A stretch of 46,043 nt of DNA from a virus (IMGVR_UViG_3300031715_000010:1-46043); one strand, 5' to 3'; shown: positions 1-6,067, counted from the first letter of the stretch. Numbers and translations: made by a program. The notes: generated from the sequence alone by a model not told the origin.

Positions 1-51
1 AGGCCAGGCGCAGGCGGCGAGAACCGCTCCAAGCAATAGTCTTTTCAACAT
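1..51 (-). CDS. PEP-CTERM protein, 5' fragment (duplicate of 45388-45945)
   Basis: The minus strand from 51 reads MLKRLLLGAVLAACAWP, the start of the PEP-CTERM protein whose full copy lies at 45388-45945. The piece is cut by the window edge, not truncated biologically. Codon 10 is GTT (Val), which fits the hydrophobic core of a signal peptide better than the GAT (Asp) in the other copy. A purine-rich AAAGGG ribosome binding site lies just upstream. Confidence 0.85.
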   Translation of the reverse strand, partial: MLKRLLLGAVLAACAWP

Positions 52-72
52 GACGTCACCCTTTCTTCTTTG

Positions 73-99
73 AAAACCCGCCAGGGAAATCCTGCCGGG
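73..99 (-). terminator. Leftward rho-independent terminator upstream of the PEP-CTERM gene
   Basis: On the minus strand, arms CCCGGCAGG and CCTGGCGGG (8 of 9 paired) enclose a 5-nt loop and are followed by TTTTC. It lies after the leftward operon ending at 151 and before the PEP-CTERM start at 51, so it should separate the two transcription units. The identical copy is at 45967-45993. Confidence 0.6.
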
Positions 100-150
100 A
101 TCCCGCTTAAAGACGACGCCACGATCGCCAATCTTCCAAAAACCCTATCA

Positions 151-363
151 TCATTCGCGCGCCTCCCGGTGATGGAGGGCGCAATAGGCCGACAATCCGT
201 CCCGCACCTGGTTGCAAAAAAGCGGAAGTCCGGACCCATCGACGCCGATCGCCCAGGCGCAGCCGTCCGGCTCGAGCTCGAGGAAGCGCACCGCCCAGCG
301 GCGCGCCCGCTCCCGCTCGTCGGGCCTCTTGATCTGCGGCGCTCTTCGGTGCAGCAGGGTCAC
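151..363 (-). CDS. Small Cys/His protein resembling the GcrA C-terminal motif
   Basis: Seventy residues with a GTG start whose GTGA overlaps the upstream stop. The C-terminal half has a CAWAIG element, then LPLFCNQ and YCALHHREA. The spacing of these Cys/His residues recalls the C-terminal zinc-like motif of GcrA cell-cycle regulators of alphaproteobacteria (C-x-W-P-x-G, FC, YC-x2-H). The DNA-binding N-terminal domain of GcrA is absent. It is the last gene of the leftward 2695-151 operon. Resemblance is by eye; the role is unknown, possibly a decoy or modifier of host transcription. Confidence 0.6.
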   Translation of the reverse strand: MTLLHRRAPQIKRPDERERARRWAVRFLELEPDGCAWAIGVDGSGLPLFCNQVRDGLSAYCALHHREARE

Positions 364-581
364 TCGCCCTCGTCCTTATAAGACGTCATGCCCCACCAGC
401 GCTCCTGGCAGGCGTCGCAGAACTTGGCCGCGTAACCCGCCTCGCTCCACATCATCAGCGGCACGTCATCCTCGGGGATCGAGGCCGAGCAGTAGGAGCA
501 CAAGACCGAGACGACGCTGTCCGGCCGCCCCCAGGTGACTTTGGCCCAATCGAAGCCCTGTTTCGGCTTAAGCTCCATCAT
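360..581 (-). CDS. Small two-CxxC zinc-binding protein
   Basis: About 73 residues beginning MMELKPKQGF. Two cysteine pairs, CSYC near residue 28 and CDAC near 55, suggest one zinc knuckle. An open frame extends upstream to 617, but ATG at 581 overlaps the preceding stop (TGA at 578-580) and follows GCGAGG, so 581 or the next ATG at 578 is the better start. It is coupled to neighbours on both sides by 4-base overlaps. No specific family recognised. Confidence 0.65.
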   Translation of the reverse strand: MMELKPKQGFDWAKVTWGRPDSVVSVLCSYCSASIPEDDVPLMMWSEAGYAAKFCDACQERWWGMTSYKDEGE

Positions 582-742
582 ATCCTCGCGCTGACCGCGA
601 CCATCGGCATGGCGCACTTGTCGCAGAAGGGCGGACTGGCGAGCTCTCGGGCCTGCTCAAAGCTAAGGGTTTTGCGATCCTTGCAGCGGACGCACTCGAC
701 AGTGATCCCTGGCTGTGTGAGACGGCGGCGCTTGTCACGCAT
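578..742 (-). CDS. 54-residue zinc-ribbon protein
   Basis: Starts MRDKRRRLTQPG and carries CVRC near residue 17 and CDKC near residue 40, a compact zinc ribbon. Its ATG at 742 overlaps the stop of the upstream gene and its TGA overlaps the downstream ATG, so it fills the gap exactly. Likely a small nucleic-acid- or protein-binding factor; the exact role cannot be told. Confidence 0.7.
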   Translation of the reverse strand: MRDKRRRLTQPGITVECVRCKDRKTLSFEQARELASPPFCDKCAMPMVAVSARI

Positions 743-1413
743 CACGCCGCCGCCGGCAGATAGCGCATCGCCTCATTGCGCTGACGATCGAGCTGGCCCA
801 AGGCCGCCGGGCCGTCCTTCTCCGCCTCGGCGAGAAGCAGCGGATAGCCGCTGTCGATCGAGGCGAGCACCTCCTCCCTTGTGGCCTCACGCCCCTCCGC
901 CCACCAATCGGTCCGGACCGGCGGCTCGAGCGAAATCAGCCAGCCGCCGGCGCCGTCGGCGAAGGCGTGCGCCAGCGGCGTCTCGTAGAGGCAGATGCAG
1001 CCGGGATTGCGCTTGATCATCAGCCCCGGCGCGGTCGAATCGGGATCCAGCCCCTTCTCGTTGCGCTTCTGCCGCGGCCGAACCAGGAACGGACAGGCGG
1101 ATGCCGCGAATTCGGCGCATTCCCGGTGGCAGGCCGGCTCGGACGTGGTGCCGCTGATCACGCACATCGGCCCGATCGCATAGACCTTGTGCACCCCGAG
1201 CGGCTCGCCGCAGATCCAGCATAAGCCGCGCTTGAAGGCGAGCAGGCGAAAGCCATAATCGGCGTAGCGGAAATCCGGCGCGGCCCCTTCCGAGCCCCTC
1301 GGGGCCTTCTTCCCCTCTTTCAGCCACTCGACGAAGCGGGGCACCGGATAGCCCCGCTCGTCGCGCGGCAGACGGGCGATCCGCGCCGGCATGTCAGGCA
1401 GGTTTACGGCCAA
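742..1413 (-). CDS. Conserved phage protein with CWICGEPLG cysteine motif
   Basis: 223 residues from a TTG start that has GGGAGGAG about 9 bases upstream; ATG at 1392 is the alternative but lacks a ribosome site. After a Pro/Arg-rich lead come CWICGEPLG (near 66), a GPMCVISGTTSEPACH segment with CHREC, and CPFLVRP. This set of cysteines is familiar from an uncharacterised protein widespread in temperate phages of actinobacteria and rhizobia, presumably metal-binding. The gene overlaps the upstream gene by 20 bases in the same leftward operon. Function unknown. Confidence 0.8.
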   Translation of the reverse strand: MAVNLPDMPARIARLPRDERGYPVPRFVEWLKEGKKAPRGSEGAAPDFRYADYGFRLLAFKRGLCWICGEPLGVHKVYAIGPMCVISGTTSEPACHRECAEFAASACPFLVRPRQKRNEKGLDPDSTAPGLMIKRNPGCICLYETPLAHAFADGAGGWLISLEPPVRTDWWAEGREATREEVLASIDSGYPLLLAEAEKDGPAALGQLDRQRNEAMRYLPAAA

Positions 1414-1597
1414 CTTCGCTCTCCTCCCTCGTCGCTTCCGCCTCGGCGTAACCCTCCTCGAGCCGCCGATAGCGCTCCCTGGCGCGCACCTCGTTCTTGG
1501 TGTGCAGGCTTCCCCAATGCAATTGGCCGTCGTCGCGCTCGATCTCGTAGCGCCAGGTCCCCTTCAGCGAGCGATAGAGGCGGACCAGCCGGGTCAC
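1394..1597 (-). CDS. Small basic/acidic hypothetical protein
   Basis: 67 residues (start MTRLVRLYRSLKG), GTG start sharing GTGA with the upstream stop. Rich in Arg and Glu; the second half is predicted helical (EVRARERYRRLEEGYAEAEA). No known family. Its place in the overlapping gene chain is the main support. Confidence 0.6.
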   Translation of the reverse strand: MTRLVRLYRSLKGTWRYEIERDDGQLHWGSLHTKNEVRARERYRRLEEGYAEAEATREESEVGRKPA

Positions 1598-1941
1598 TCC
1601 GCATCCTCCTCATAAAACCGGGTCATCCGATCCTCGGGCGGGTGCAAAAGATCGTCCTGGAGCGACACAACCCCCCCCAGTAAGCTCAAATGCCCGTCGA
1701 GCCCGCTCGCCGACCACCCGGTGATCGGCCCATCCGGCCCGACATAAACCACCGCCATGCCGACCACCTCGCCGCCCTTGACCGCCTTCAAGACCGCCTC
1801 GACCTGCTCAACCATGCCGGCCCCAAGCCGGCCGCCCACCTGCCGCGGAACCTCAACGGGGCGCGCCTCGACCGCCTTCACCCGCTCGTCCAAGGCCCGC
1901 ATCTGCGCCCGGATCCAGTCGCGGAACTGGCTCTCGATCAT
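1594..1941 (-). CDS. Conserved phage protein with GMAVVYVGPDG motif
   Basis: 115 residues. An N-terminal helical part is followed by a compact element, VVGMAVVYVGPDGPITGWS, then a leucine/glycine-rich helix (LLGGVVSLQDDLLH). The same architecture appears in the 83-residue protein at 44678-44929, so the genome has two paralogues. Common in phages of alphaproteobacteria and of unknown function. ATGA overlap with the upstream gene. Confidence 0.65.
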   Translation of the reverse strand: MIESQFRDWIRAQMRALDERVKAVEARPVEVPRQVGGRLGAGMVEQVEAVLKAVKGGEVVGMAVVYVGPDGPITGWSASGLDGHLSLLGGVVSLQDDLLHPPEDRMTRFYEEDAE

Positions 1942-2315
1942 GCCCTTTCCCTCTTCCGCGCCTCGAGCTCGCCGATCATCCAGCTGAGAACCTCACGAAG
2001 CCCAAGCACATAGGCCTCGAACGGCCCCGCCGCCGGCCGAGAGCGCCGCTCAGCCTCCCAGAGCTCATACTGGCGCTTGAACGCCGCAAAACCCTGCCGC
2101 TGACGATCGCTCCACACTGGCGGGGACGGCTCAAACCCCTCTTGGCGCAAAATATACCTAACCATCTGCGTATTGATCGGCTCCAGCTCACCAGGGCGAA
2201 GCCACGGCCGGCTCGCCGGAGGCACCAACGCCGCGATCTCGGGCGCCGTCTTGCCCTGCTGATGCAGCCGCACAATCTGCGGAGCCTGAGCGTAAAACGC
2301 CCCGCCGTAACTCAC
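1938..2315 (-). CDS. HTH-like hypothetical protein
   Basis: 125 residues, GTG start overlapping the stop of the previous gene. Residues about 10-60 (VRLHQQGKTAPEIAALV to MVRYILRQEG) look like the two-helix DNA-reading part of a resolvase-type helix-turn-helix; the rest is helical and charged. It could be a regulator of this operon. No family assigned. Confidence 0.6.
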   Translation of the reverse strand: MSYGGAFYAQAPQIVRLHQQGKTAPEIAALVPPASRPWLRPGELEPINTQMVRYILRQEGFEPSPPVWSDRQRQGFAAFKRQYELWEAERRSRPAAGPFEAYVLGLREVLSWMIGELEARKRERA

Positions 2316-2695
2316 CCTCCCCCCTCCTTCTTCCGCCTAAACCACGTCGCCCGCTTCATCCCCGCCGCCTCCCACGGACGAACCCCCTCAGCCTTCGGCC
2401 GCCCAACCTTCCCCTTTTTTACCCCAGGCGCTCGAGCTTGCGCTTGGCCAGCCGATAAATCCGGCGACACAGATGGCTTCCCACCCAATCCCAGCGGCCA
2501 AAGCCGCGCAGATGATGCGGGACCGCGCTCTCGCTCACCCACGTCAGCGGATAATGCAATCTGTGCCGCCCCCGCATCTGCATCGCCGCCCTCCGCCGCT
2601 CTCTCGCAAAACAACTCACGACGCTTCAAACTCTGGATCTGATCCAGCCGAGGCCCATGCTTCCGAGCGTGCGGACCAAATTGATCAGCCATCAT
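2312..2695 (-). CDS. GRPK-type basic protein (gene model uncertain)
   Basis: 127 residues from ATG 2695. The C-terminal part, KVGRPKAEGVRPWEAAGMKR with ATWFRRKK, is a recognisable basic segment seen in phage DNA-associated proteins. The middle third is A/G/S/P-rich and overlaps the more protein-like frame at 2419-2583. The true gene may therefore be only the last 52 codons, from GTG at 2470. The longer open frame back to 2770 is unlikely because it runs through the operator and parS site. Confidence 0.4.
   Translation of the reverse strand: MMADQFGPHARKHGPRLDQIQSLKRRELFCERAAEGGDADAGAAQIALSADVGERERGPASSARLWPLGLGGKPSVSPDLSAGQAQARAPGVKKGKVGRPKAEGVRPWEAAGMKRATWFRRKKEGGG
2419..2583 (-). CDS. 54-residue aromatic/basic protein overlapping the GRPK frame
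   Basis: Begins MQMRGRHRLHYPLTWVSES and ends RIYRLAKRKLERLG. ATG at 2583 follows GGAGGG by five bases, a good ribosome site. Its Trp/Tyr/His content and regular basic C-terminal helix look like real protein, unlike the overlapping frame at the same place. No family recognised; the call rests on composition and ribosome site. Confidence 0.5.
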   Translation of the reverse strand: MQMRGRHRLHYPLTWVSESAVPHHLRGFGRWDWVGSHLCRRIYRLAKRKLERLG

Positions 2696-2699
2696 TCCC

Positions 2700-2739
2700 G
2701 TCTCAAAACCCAGTTTCAGTCTCAGAGTTTCCGTCTCAG
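2700..2739. repeat. GTCTCA direct repeats
   Basis: GTCTCA occurs at 2700-2705, 2719-2724 and 2733-2738. The last two belong to a 12-bp unit TTTC(A/C)GTCTCAG at 2714-2725 and 2728-2739, 14 bp apart. They lie directly beside an operator and the parS palindrome, so they may be binding sites for a phage or host protein acting there. Confidence 0.55.
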
Positions 2740-2755
2740 TTGTCAATCTGGCAAG
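2739..2755. promoter_or_regulatory. Repressor operator (10/12 match)
   Basis: GTTGTC-AATCT-GGCAAG matches the operator consensus GTTGCC-N5-GGCAAC at 10 of 12 arm positions. It sits upstream of the leftward 2695 operon and touches the parS palindrome at 2755. Confidence 0.6.
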
Positions 2756-2768
2756 TTTCACGTGAAAC
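2755..2768. promoter_or_regulatory. parS: Chromosomal-type parS (ParB-binding) site
   Basis: GTTTCACGTGAAAC is a perfect 14-bp palindrome. With flanks it is AGTTTCACGTGAAACA, 15 of 16 identical to the well known bacterial chromosomal centromere form TGTTTCACGTGAAACA. No ParA or ParB gene is seen in the window, so any binding would be by host ParB. Function in the phage is inferred. Confidence 0.75.
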
Positions 2769-2950
2769 ACACGTGACCCAGAAAAGTAGCGGGCGAGCGA
2801 GAAGGGGCCCCCGGCGCCGGTTCCGATCGAGGGTGGGTGAGGGGGGGCAAAAGCTCGATCTGCCAGAAAAACAGAAAGGAATGCTTTGGGATCCTCGGTT
2901 GCGCGCGCCGAGCGGCTAAGCCATTGATCTTGCTGCGATCGGATGGGCTG

Positions 2951-2977
2951 CAGACGGATCCAGACGGATCCAGACGG
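2951..2977. repeat. 10-bp tandem repeat CAGACGGATC
   Basis: Two full copies and a partial third (CAGACGG) run up to the -35 element of the serine recombinase promoter at 2981. It could be a regulator-binding array or simple slippage. Confidence 0.6.
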
Positions 2978-2980
2978 CCC

Positions 2981-3013
2981 TTGACAACGCCGTTTGTTGC
3001 TCTACCTTGAGCA
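2981..3013 (+). promoter_or_regulatory. Serine recombinase promoter with inverted-repeat operator
   Basis: TTGACA at 2981-2986 is a consensus -35. With a 16-bp spacer the -10 is TACCTT at 3003-3008. That hexamer is exactly the loop of the inverted repeat TGCTC-TACCTT-GAGCA (2998-3013), so a protein bound there would block the -10. The repeat is unlike the two other operator types in this genome. Confidence 0.55.
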
Positions 3014-3038
3014 CGAGAAACACGCATGGGGTTCTGAA

Positions 3039-3698
3039 ATGCCAAACAAAGCCTTTGCCTACTACCGCACGTCAAGCGCAACCAACGTAGGCGCGGACAA
3101 AGACAGCCTGGCGCGCCAGCAAGCTGCAGTCGAAAGCTATTGCAATTCCAATGGGATAGAGATTTGCGAGGCCTTCTATGACGCAGCTGTCAGCGGCGCG
3201 GATATGATCGGTGAACGGCCAGGATTTGCGGCCATGCTCGAGGCGATCGCCGGCAATGGCGTTCGATCAATCCTCGTCGAAACGGCGAATCGCTTCGCTC
3301 GAGATCTCATCGTGCAAGAGACAGGATGGCGGTTTTTGCAATCGCAAGGCATTGAATTGATTGCAGTCGACAGCCCGAACGCCTTTCTCGACGATACGCC
3401 TACCGCAACGCTTGTCCGCCAAATCCTCGGAGCTGTGGCGCAGTTTGAAAAGGCCTCGTTGGTTGCAAAGCTGGCCGCGGCGCGCAAGCGGACTGGGCGG
3501 ATGGGCGGCCAGACGCCTTTAGCAGCGATGAGGCCTGAAGTTGCGGAACGGGTTCAATCGTTGCGTGATTGCCAACCTGGCATGACGTTACGAGGGATTG
3601 CAGAGCAGCTGGCGATTGAAGGTCACGTTACGCCAAGCGGCAAGCCTTACAATCCAAGCGCGATCGCGCGACTACTCTCAAACTGGAAGGCGTCTTAA
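3039..3698 (+). CDS. Serine recombinase (resolvase/invertase family)
   Basis: 219 residues from ATG 3039 (the open frame extends to 2994, but the promoter lies there). The N-terminus AFAYYRTSSATN holds the catalytic Arg10 and Ser12/13 of the resolvase fold. LVETANRFARDLIV matches the conserved E-x2-x-R-x2-R helix near residue 85, and DSLARQQ near 22 is typical of the family. The C-terminus (MTLRGIAEQLAIEGHVTPSG) is a helix-turn-helix. At this size it is a small resolvase/invertase, not a large serine integrase. A separate tyrosine integrase sits beside attP, so this enzyme probably does something else: inversion, dimer resolution or a mobile-element relic. Convergent with the next gene, overlapping by 4 bases. 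Confidence 0.88.
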   Translation: MPNKAFAYYRTSSATNVGADKDSLARQQAAVESYCNSNGIEICEAFYDAAVSGADMIGERPGFAAMLEAIAGNGVRSILVETANRFARDLIVQETGWRFLQSQGIELIAVDSPNAFLDDTPTATLVRQILGAVAQFEKASLVAKLAAARKRTGRMGGQTPLAAMRPEVAERVQSLRDCQPGMTLRGIAEQLAIEGHVTPSGKPYNPSAIARLLSNWKAS

Positions 3699-4015
3699 GG
3701 CGTTTGGTTGGCTTCTGGCGCGGCCTTAGGCGCGCCTTGGTCTTGAGCTGGCCATTGCTCCATATGGCGCGCCAGCTTGCGCGCTTCTGGCGATTGTGCG
3801 GCGTTGATGGTTGCTTCGGCCTCGAGCAACGCTCGAGCGGCGATCGCCCATCTGTTAGCCTCTTCTGGCGCAATTAAGGGACTTCGCGCTTTGCGCTCGC
3901 ATGTCTGGCGCAATGTGGCGACCAGGCTTTCCGGTTCGCCCAATGCAGCCAGCAATGTGGACTGTTGCTCGAGCCGTTCTTTTTCGTCTGAGTTCAAAGG
4001 CATAGGGCGAAGCAT
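3695..4015 (-). CDS. Hypothetical charged helical protein
   Basis: 106 residues. ATG 4015 follows AGAGGA closely; ATG 4003 (MPLNSDEKERLEQQ) is an alternative. The sequence is largely helical and charged with an Ala/Pro-rich tail. It is convergent with the serine recombinase and divergent from ardC. No family recognised. Confidence 0.6.
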   Translation of the reverse strand: MLRPMPLNSDEKERLEQQSTLLAALGEPESLVATLRQTCERKARSPLIAPEEANRWAIAARALLEAEATINAAQSPEARKLARHMEQWPAQDQGAPKAAPEANQTP

Positions 4016-4091
4016 AATCCTCTCGCCCTAGCCTCGCAAGCATCAGTCACAATTCGTGAACGTGCCGGGGAATTTTTCCGGTTCACAGCCC

Positions 4092-4141
4092 TTGAATGAG
4101 CGGGGATTTCCCCCTATGTCCTAGCTCTGGGGACTATCCCC
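4092..4141 (+). promoter_or_regulatory. ardC promoter with two GGGGA-N-TCCCC operators
   Basis: A -35 TTGAAT (4092-4097), 17-bp spacer and -10 TATGTC (4115-4120) precede ardC. Palindrome GGGGA-TT-TCCCC (4102-4113) fills the spacer, starting 10 bp after the -35 start. A second palindrome, GGGGA-CTA-TCCCC (4129-4141), lies just past the expected start point. The same palindrome recurs at 6650-6662, pointing to a common repressor. Confidence 0.6.
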
Positions 4142-4160
4142 GCTTTTGGAGCTCGAGACA

Positions 4161-5045
4161 ATGCGTAACCTTCACAAGGAAATCACCGATCGTATCCTGG
4201 CGCGCCTCAAGGCTGGCGTCGTTCCTTGGCGTCAACCCTGGTCCGGCAAAGGCTTTGGCGTCATGCCTCGCAACGCCGCCACCAGCCGCGCCTATTCGGG
4301 CGCCAACGTTCTCTTGCTCTGGTCGCGCGCGCAAGAGAGCGGCTTCACTGATCCCCGCTGGCTAACCTTCAAGCAAGCCCTCGAGGCGGGCGGCAATGTG
4401 CGCAAGGGGGAAAAAGGCGAATGCGTCGTCTACGTCTCGCATGTCGAGCGCATCGACGAAGACGGACAAAAGCGTCGCATTCCGTTCCTGAAGGCCTATA
4501 CCGTTTTCAACGTGTCGCAATGCGACAATCTGCCGGCCAAGATCGTCGACCCGGCTGGCGCGGCGCGGCAATGGAACAACGACGCGCGCGACGGCCTGGC
4601 CGAGGCCTTCATTCACTCGACTGGCGCAAGCGTCCGGCATGGCGAGGCGCGCGCCTATTACACGCCAGTCCGCGACTATGTGAATCTGCCAGCCTTCGAA
4701 ACGTTCAAGAGCGCCTCGGCCTATTACGGCGTGGCGTTCCATGAGCTCGGCCATTGGACGGGCGCCGAGAAACGCTTGAACCGAACCTTCGGCAAGCGTT
4801 TCGGCGACAGCGCCTATTCGGCCGAGGAACTGGTCGCCGAGCTCGCCAGCGCGTTCCTCTGCGCCGAATTCGGCTTCGACAATGACGGCGCCGACGCCGC
4901 CTATATCGCCTCCTGGATCAAGTTTTTCACCGAGCATGAAAAGGCGCTCGTCGCCGCGGCAAGCGCGGCGTCCAAGGCCGTCGAATTCATGCGCGGCCTG
5001 GCGCTGGCCGAAGACGCCGGCGACGAGCTCGCAATCGCAGCGTGA
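4161..5045 (+). CDS. ardC: ArdC-type antirestriction protein (DUF1738 plus zincin)
   Basis: 294 residues from ATG 4161, which has GGAG about 10 bases upstream (a TTG at 4146 would add five residues). Residues 1-125 match the ssDNA-binding DUF1738 domain (LHKEITDRILARLKAGVVPW, then NVRKGEKGECVVY). The C-terminal zincin-like metallopeptidase domain has HELGHWTG at 194-201, with the HExxH zinc site, and a downstream EELVAELASAFL helix supplying the third ligand. ArdC proteins bind single-stranded DNA and protect incoming DNA from restriction. It is the first gene of a rightward unit; two operator palindromes in its promoter suggest silencing in the lysogen and a burst on entry. Confidence 0.88.
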   Translation: MRNLHKEITDRILARLKAGVVPWRQPWSGKGFGVMPRNAATSRAYSGANVLLLWSRAQESGFTDPRWLTFKQALEAGGNVRKGEKGECVVYVSHVERIDEDGQKRRIPFLKAYTVFNVSQCDNLPAKIVDPAGAARQWNNDARDGLAEAFIHSTGASVRHGEARAYYTPVRDYVNLPAFETFKSASAYYGVAFHELGHWTGAEKRLNRTFGKRFGDSAYSAEELVAELASAFLCAEFGFDNDGADAAYIASWIKFFTEHEKALVAAASAASKAVEFMRGLALAEDAGDELAIAA

Positions 5046-5095
5046 AAGCGCCAGCCCATGCCCGACGGACAACGTCGGGCATGAGCGGGCGCTTT
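5045..5095 (+). terminator. Long stem-loop after ardC (attenuator or terminator)
   Basis: Nested perfect arms: CATGCCCGAC (5057-5066) with GTCGGGCATG (5074-5083) around a 7-nt loop, and outer AAAGCGCC (5045-5052) with GGCGCTTT (5088-5095). The T-run after it is only four bases, so it may be a partial terminator or an RNA-stabilising structure between ardC and the next gene. Confidence 0.55.
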
Positions 5096-5118
5096 TGCCC
5101 GATTGAGGGAACTGACAA

Positions 5119-5703
5119 ATGGAACATGTTTCTCCCGACATTGCGGACTGTGAGCCGTTCACGCCGTCGCAATCGCAACATTGGGGCCCGGACAATGCTC
5201 ATGTCCGCGCCTGGAACAAGGAACCGGCAACGCCTTTCCGGTTCGAGGCGCTAGAAGGCAATTGTGAGCCGAAGGAATGGGGCAAGCCTTATCCGCAGCT
5301 CGGCGCGGCTGTCGAGAAATACCGCAAGCTGGCGCGCGGCCGAGCTCTGACGGCAGACGAAACACGCGCGCATGGCCAAGCGGTAGGCGTAGCGATGCTG
5401 CAGCGGCGCGAGCTCTGCGGCGACGCGCGCCTCGAGATTGATCTGCGCTCAACCTGCGTCAACAAAAGCGGGCGCACGCAAGCGGCGAATGAAGCCGCAT
5501 ATGAGCGTTGGCTGGCCAAGCTGGCGCAGATCCGCGCGGCGCGCGCGGCTGTCTATCAAGGCGCAAACCCGGAAACTGTCGACCTTATTGCGCCGGCGAA
5601 GCGCAAGCGTCGGGCGCCGAAAGTCGCCGCGGCCAAGCCGGCGCTGAAGCCGCGCTATACCCTGCGCAACGGCGCATTTGTCCTGGTCACGGAGGCGGCA
5701 TAG
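5119..5703 (+). CDS. Hypothetical protein downstream of ardC
   Basis: 194 residues, ATG preceded by GAGGGA. It has a charged middle (WGKPYPQLGAAVEKYRKLAR, later ETRAHGQAVGVAML) and a basic linker of lysines and alanines (KRKRRAPKVAAAKPALK) before the C-terminus. No family recognised; the basic tail suggests nucleic-acid binding. Co-transcribed with ardC through the hairpin. Confidence 0.65.
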   Translation: MEHVSPDIADCEPFTPSQSQHWGPDNAHVRAWNKEPATPFRFEALEGNCEPKEWGKPYPQLGAAVEKYRKLARGRALTADETRAHGQAVGVAMLQRRELCGDARLEIDLRSTCVNKSGRTQAANEAAYERWLAKLAQIRAARAAVYQGANPETVDLIAPAKRKRRAPKVAAAKPALKPRYTLRNGAFVLVTEAA

Positions 5704-5897
5704 TGGCCAAGCCCAAAATTATTTGGTCCGAACATTTCGGGGCCAAGCGGCGCGCCATCGATCGCGCCGTTCTCGCCGAGCTCGAGCGCCAGATTGCCGC
5801 GGAGGAGCTCGAGCCGGTCACCCGCGTTGATACGGAAATTGACCGCGCGGCGATCGCTCGCGCGTTCGGACGGCCCATCCTGGAGGCGAGAGAATGA
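5703..5897 (+). CDS. 64-residue hypothetical protein
   Basis: GTG at 5703 shares its first base with the preceding TAG. The protein begins MAKPKIIWSEHFGAKRRAID and is helical with clusters of Glu and Arg. It ends overlapping the next ATG by 4 bases. Unknown function. Confidence 0.6.
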   Translation: MAKPKIIWSEHFGAKRRAIDRAVLAELERQIAAEELEPVTRVDTEIDRAAIARAFGRPILEARE

Positions 5898-6067
5898 ACA
5901 TCAAAACCGAATACGACCCGCGCAACCCTAAGGGCATGCGCTGGACTGCGATTGACTCGGACACTTACGACGGGCCCGAATGTCCACTCGGGCTAGGCGA
6001 CACGGAAGACGAGGCGATTGCGGAGCTGCTCGAGCGCCTAAGGCCCGAAGACCCAAAGCCCAATTAG
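5894..6067 (+). CDS. 57-residue acidic hypothetical protein
   Basis: Reads MNIKTEYDPRNPKGMRWTAI through DTEDEAIAELLERLRPED. The pattern of a short beta part (WTAIDSDTYDG) followed by an acidic helix is typical of small phage proteins that bind host targets, but no family is named. ATGA overlap with the gene before it; last gene before a terminator. Confidence 0.6.
   Translation: MNIKTEYDPRNPKGMRWTAIDSDTYDGPECPLGLGDTEDEAIAELLERLRPEDPKPN

Larger units (their letters stand above)
1..149. repeat. Terminal direct repeat, left copy (circular genome overlap)
   Basis: Bases 1-149 match 45895-46043 with one mismatch (A at 23, T at 45917). The simplest reading is a circular or circularly permuted genome whose assembly overlaps itself; a short physical terminal repeat is possible but less likely for an integrating phage with an attP. 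The left copy contains the first 17 codons of the PEP-CTERM gene (1-51, minus strand), its ribosome binding site and an upstream terminator. The mismatch gives Val at codon 10 in this copy and Asp in the right copy. Confidence 0.95.
2771..3038. other. Control region between the leftward operon and the serine recombinase
   Basis: No convincing gene. The stretch holds G-rich sequence (2810-2850), a 10-bp tandem repeat CAGACGGATC at 2951-2977 (2.7 copies), and the recombinase promoter with an inverted repeat. An open frame on the minus strand (2758-3081) looks like a shadow. Confidence 0.5.

Noticed and set aside
2951-2977. CRISPR array
   Set aside because: The 10-bp tandem repeat has no spacers and no cas genes are present; no array was seen anywhere in the window.
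2758-3081. Leftward gene upstream of the parS site
   Set aside because: Its end reads through the parS palindrome and its body crosses the recombinase promoter and tandem repeats; composition is not protein-like.
3545-3562. Another 17-bp repressor operator
   Set aside because: ATTGCC-AACCT-GGCATG matches only 9 of 12 and lies inside the serine recombinase coding sequence.
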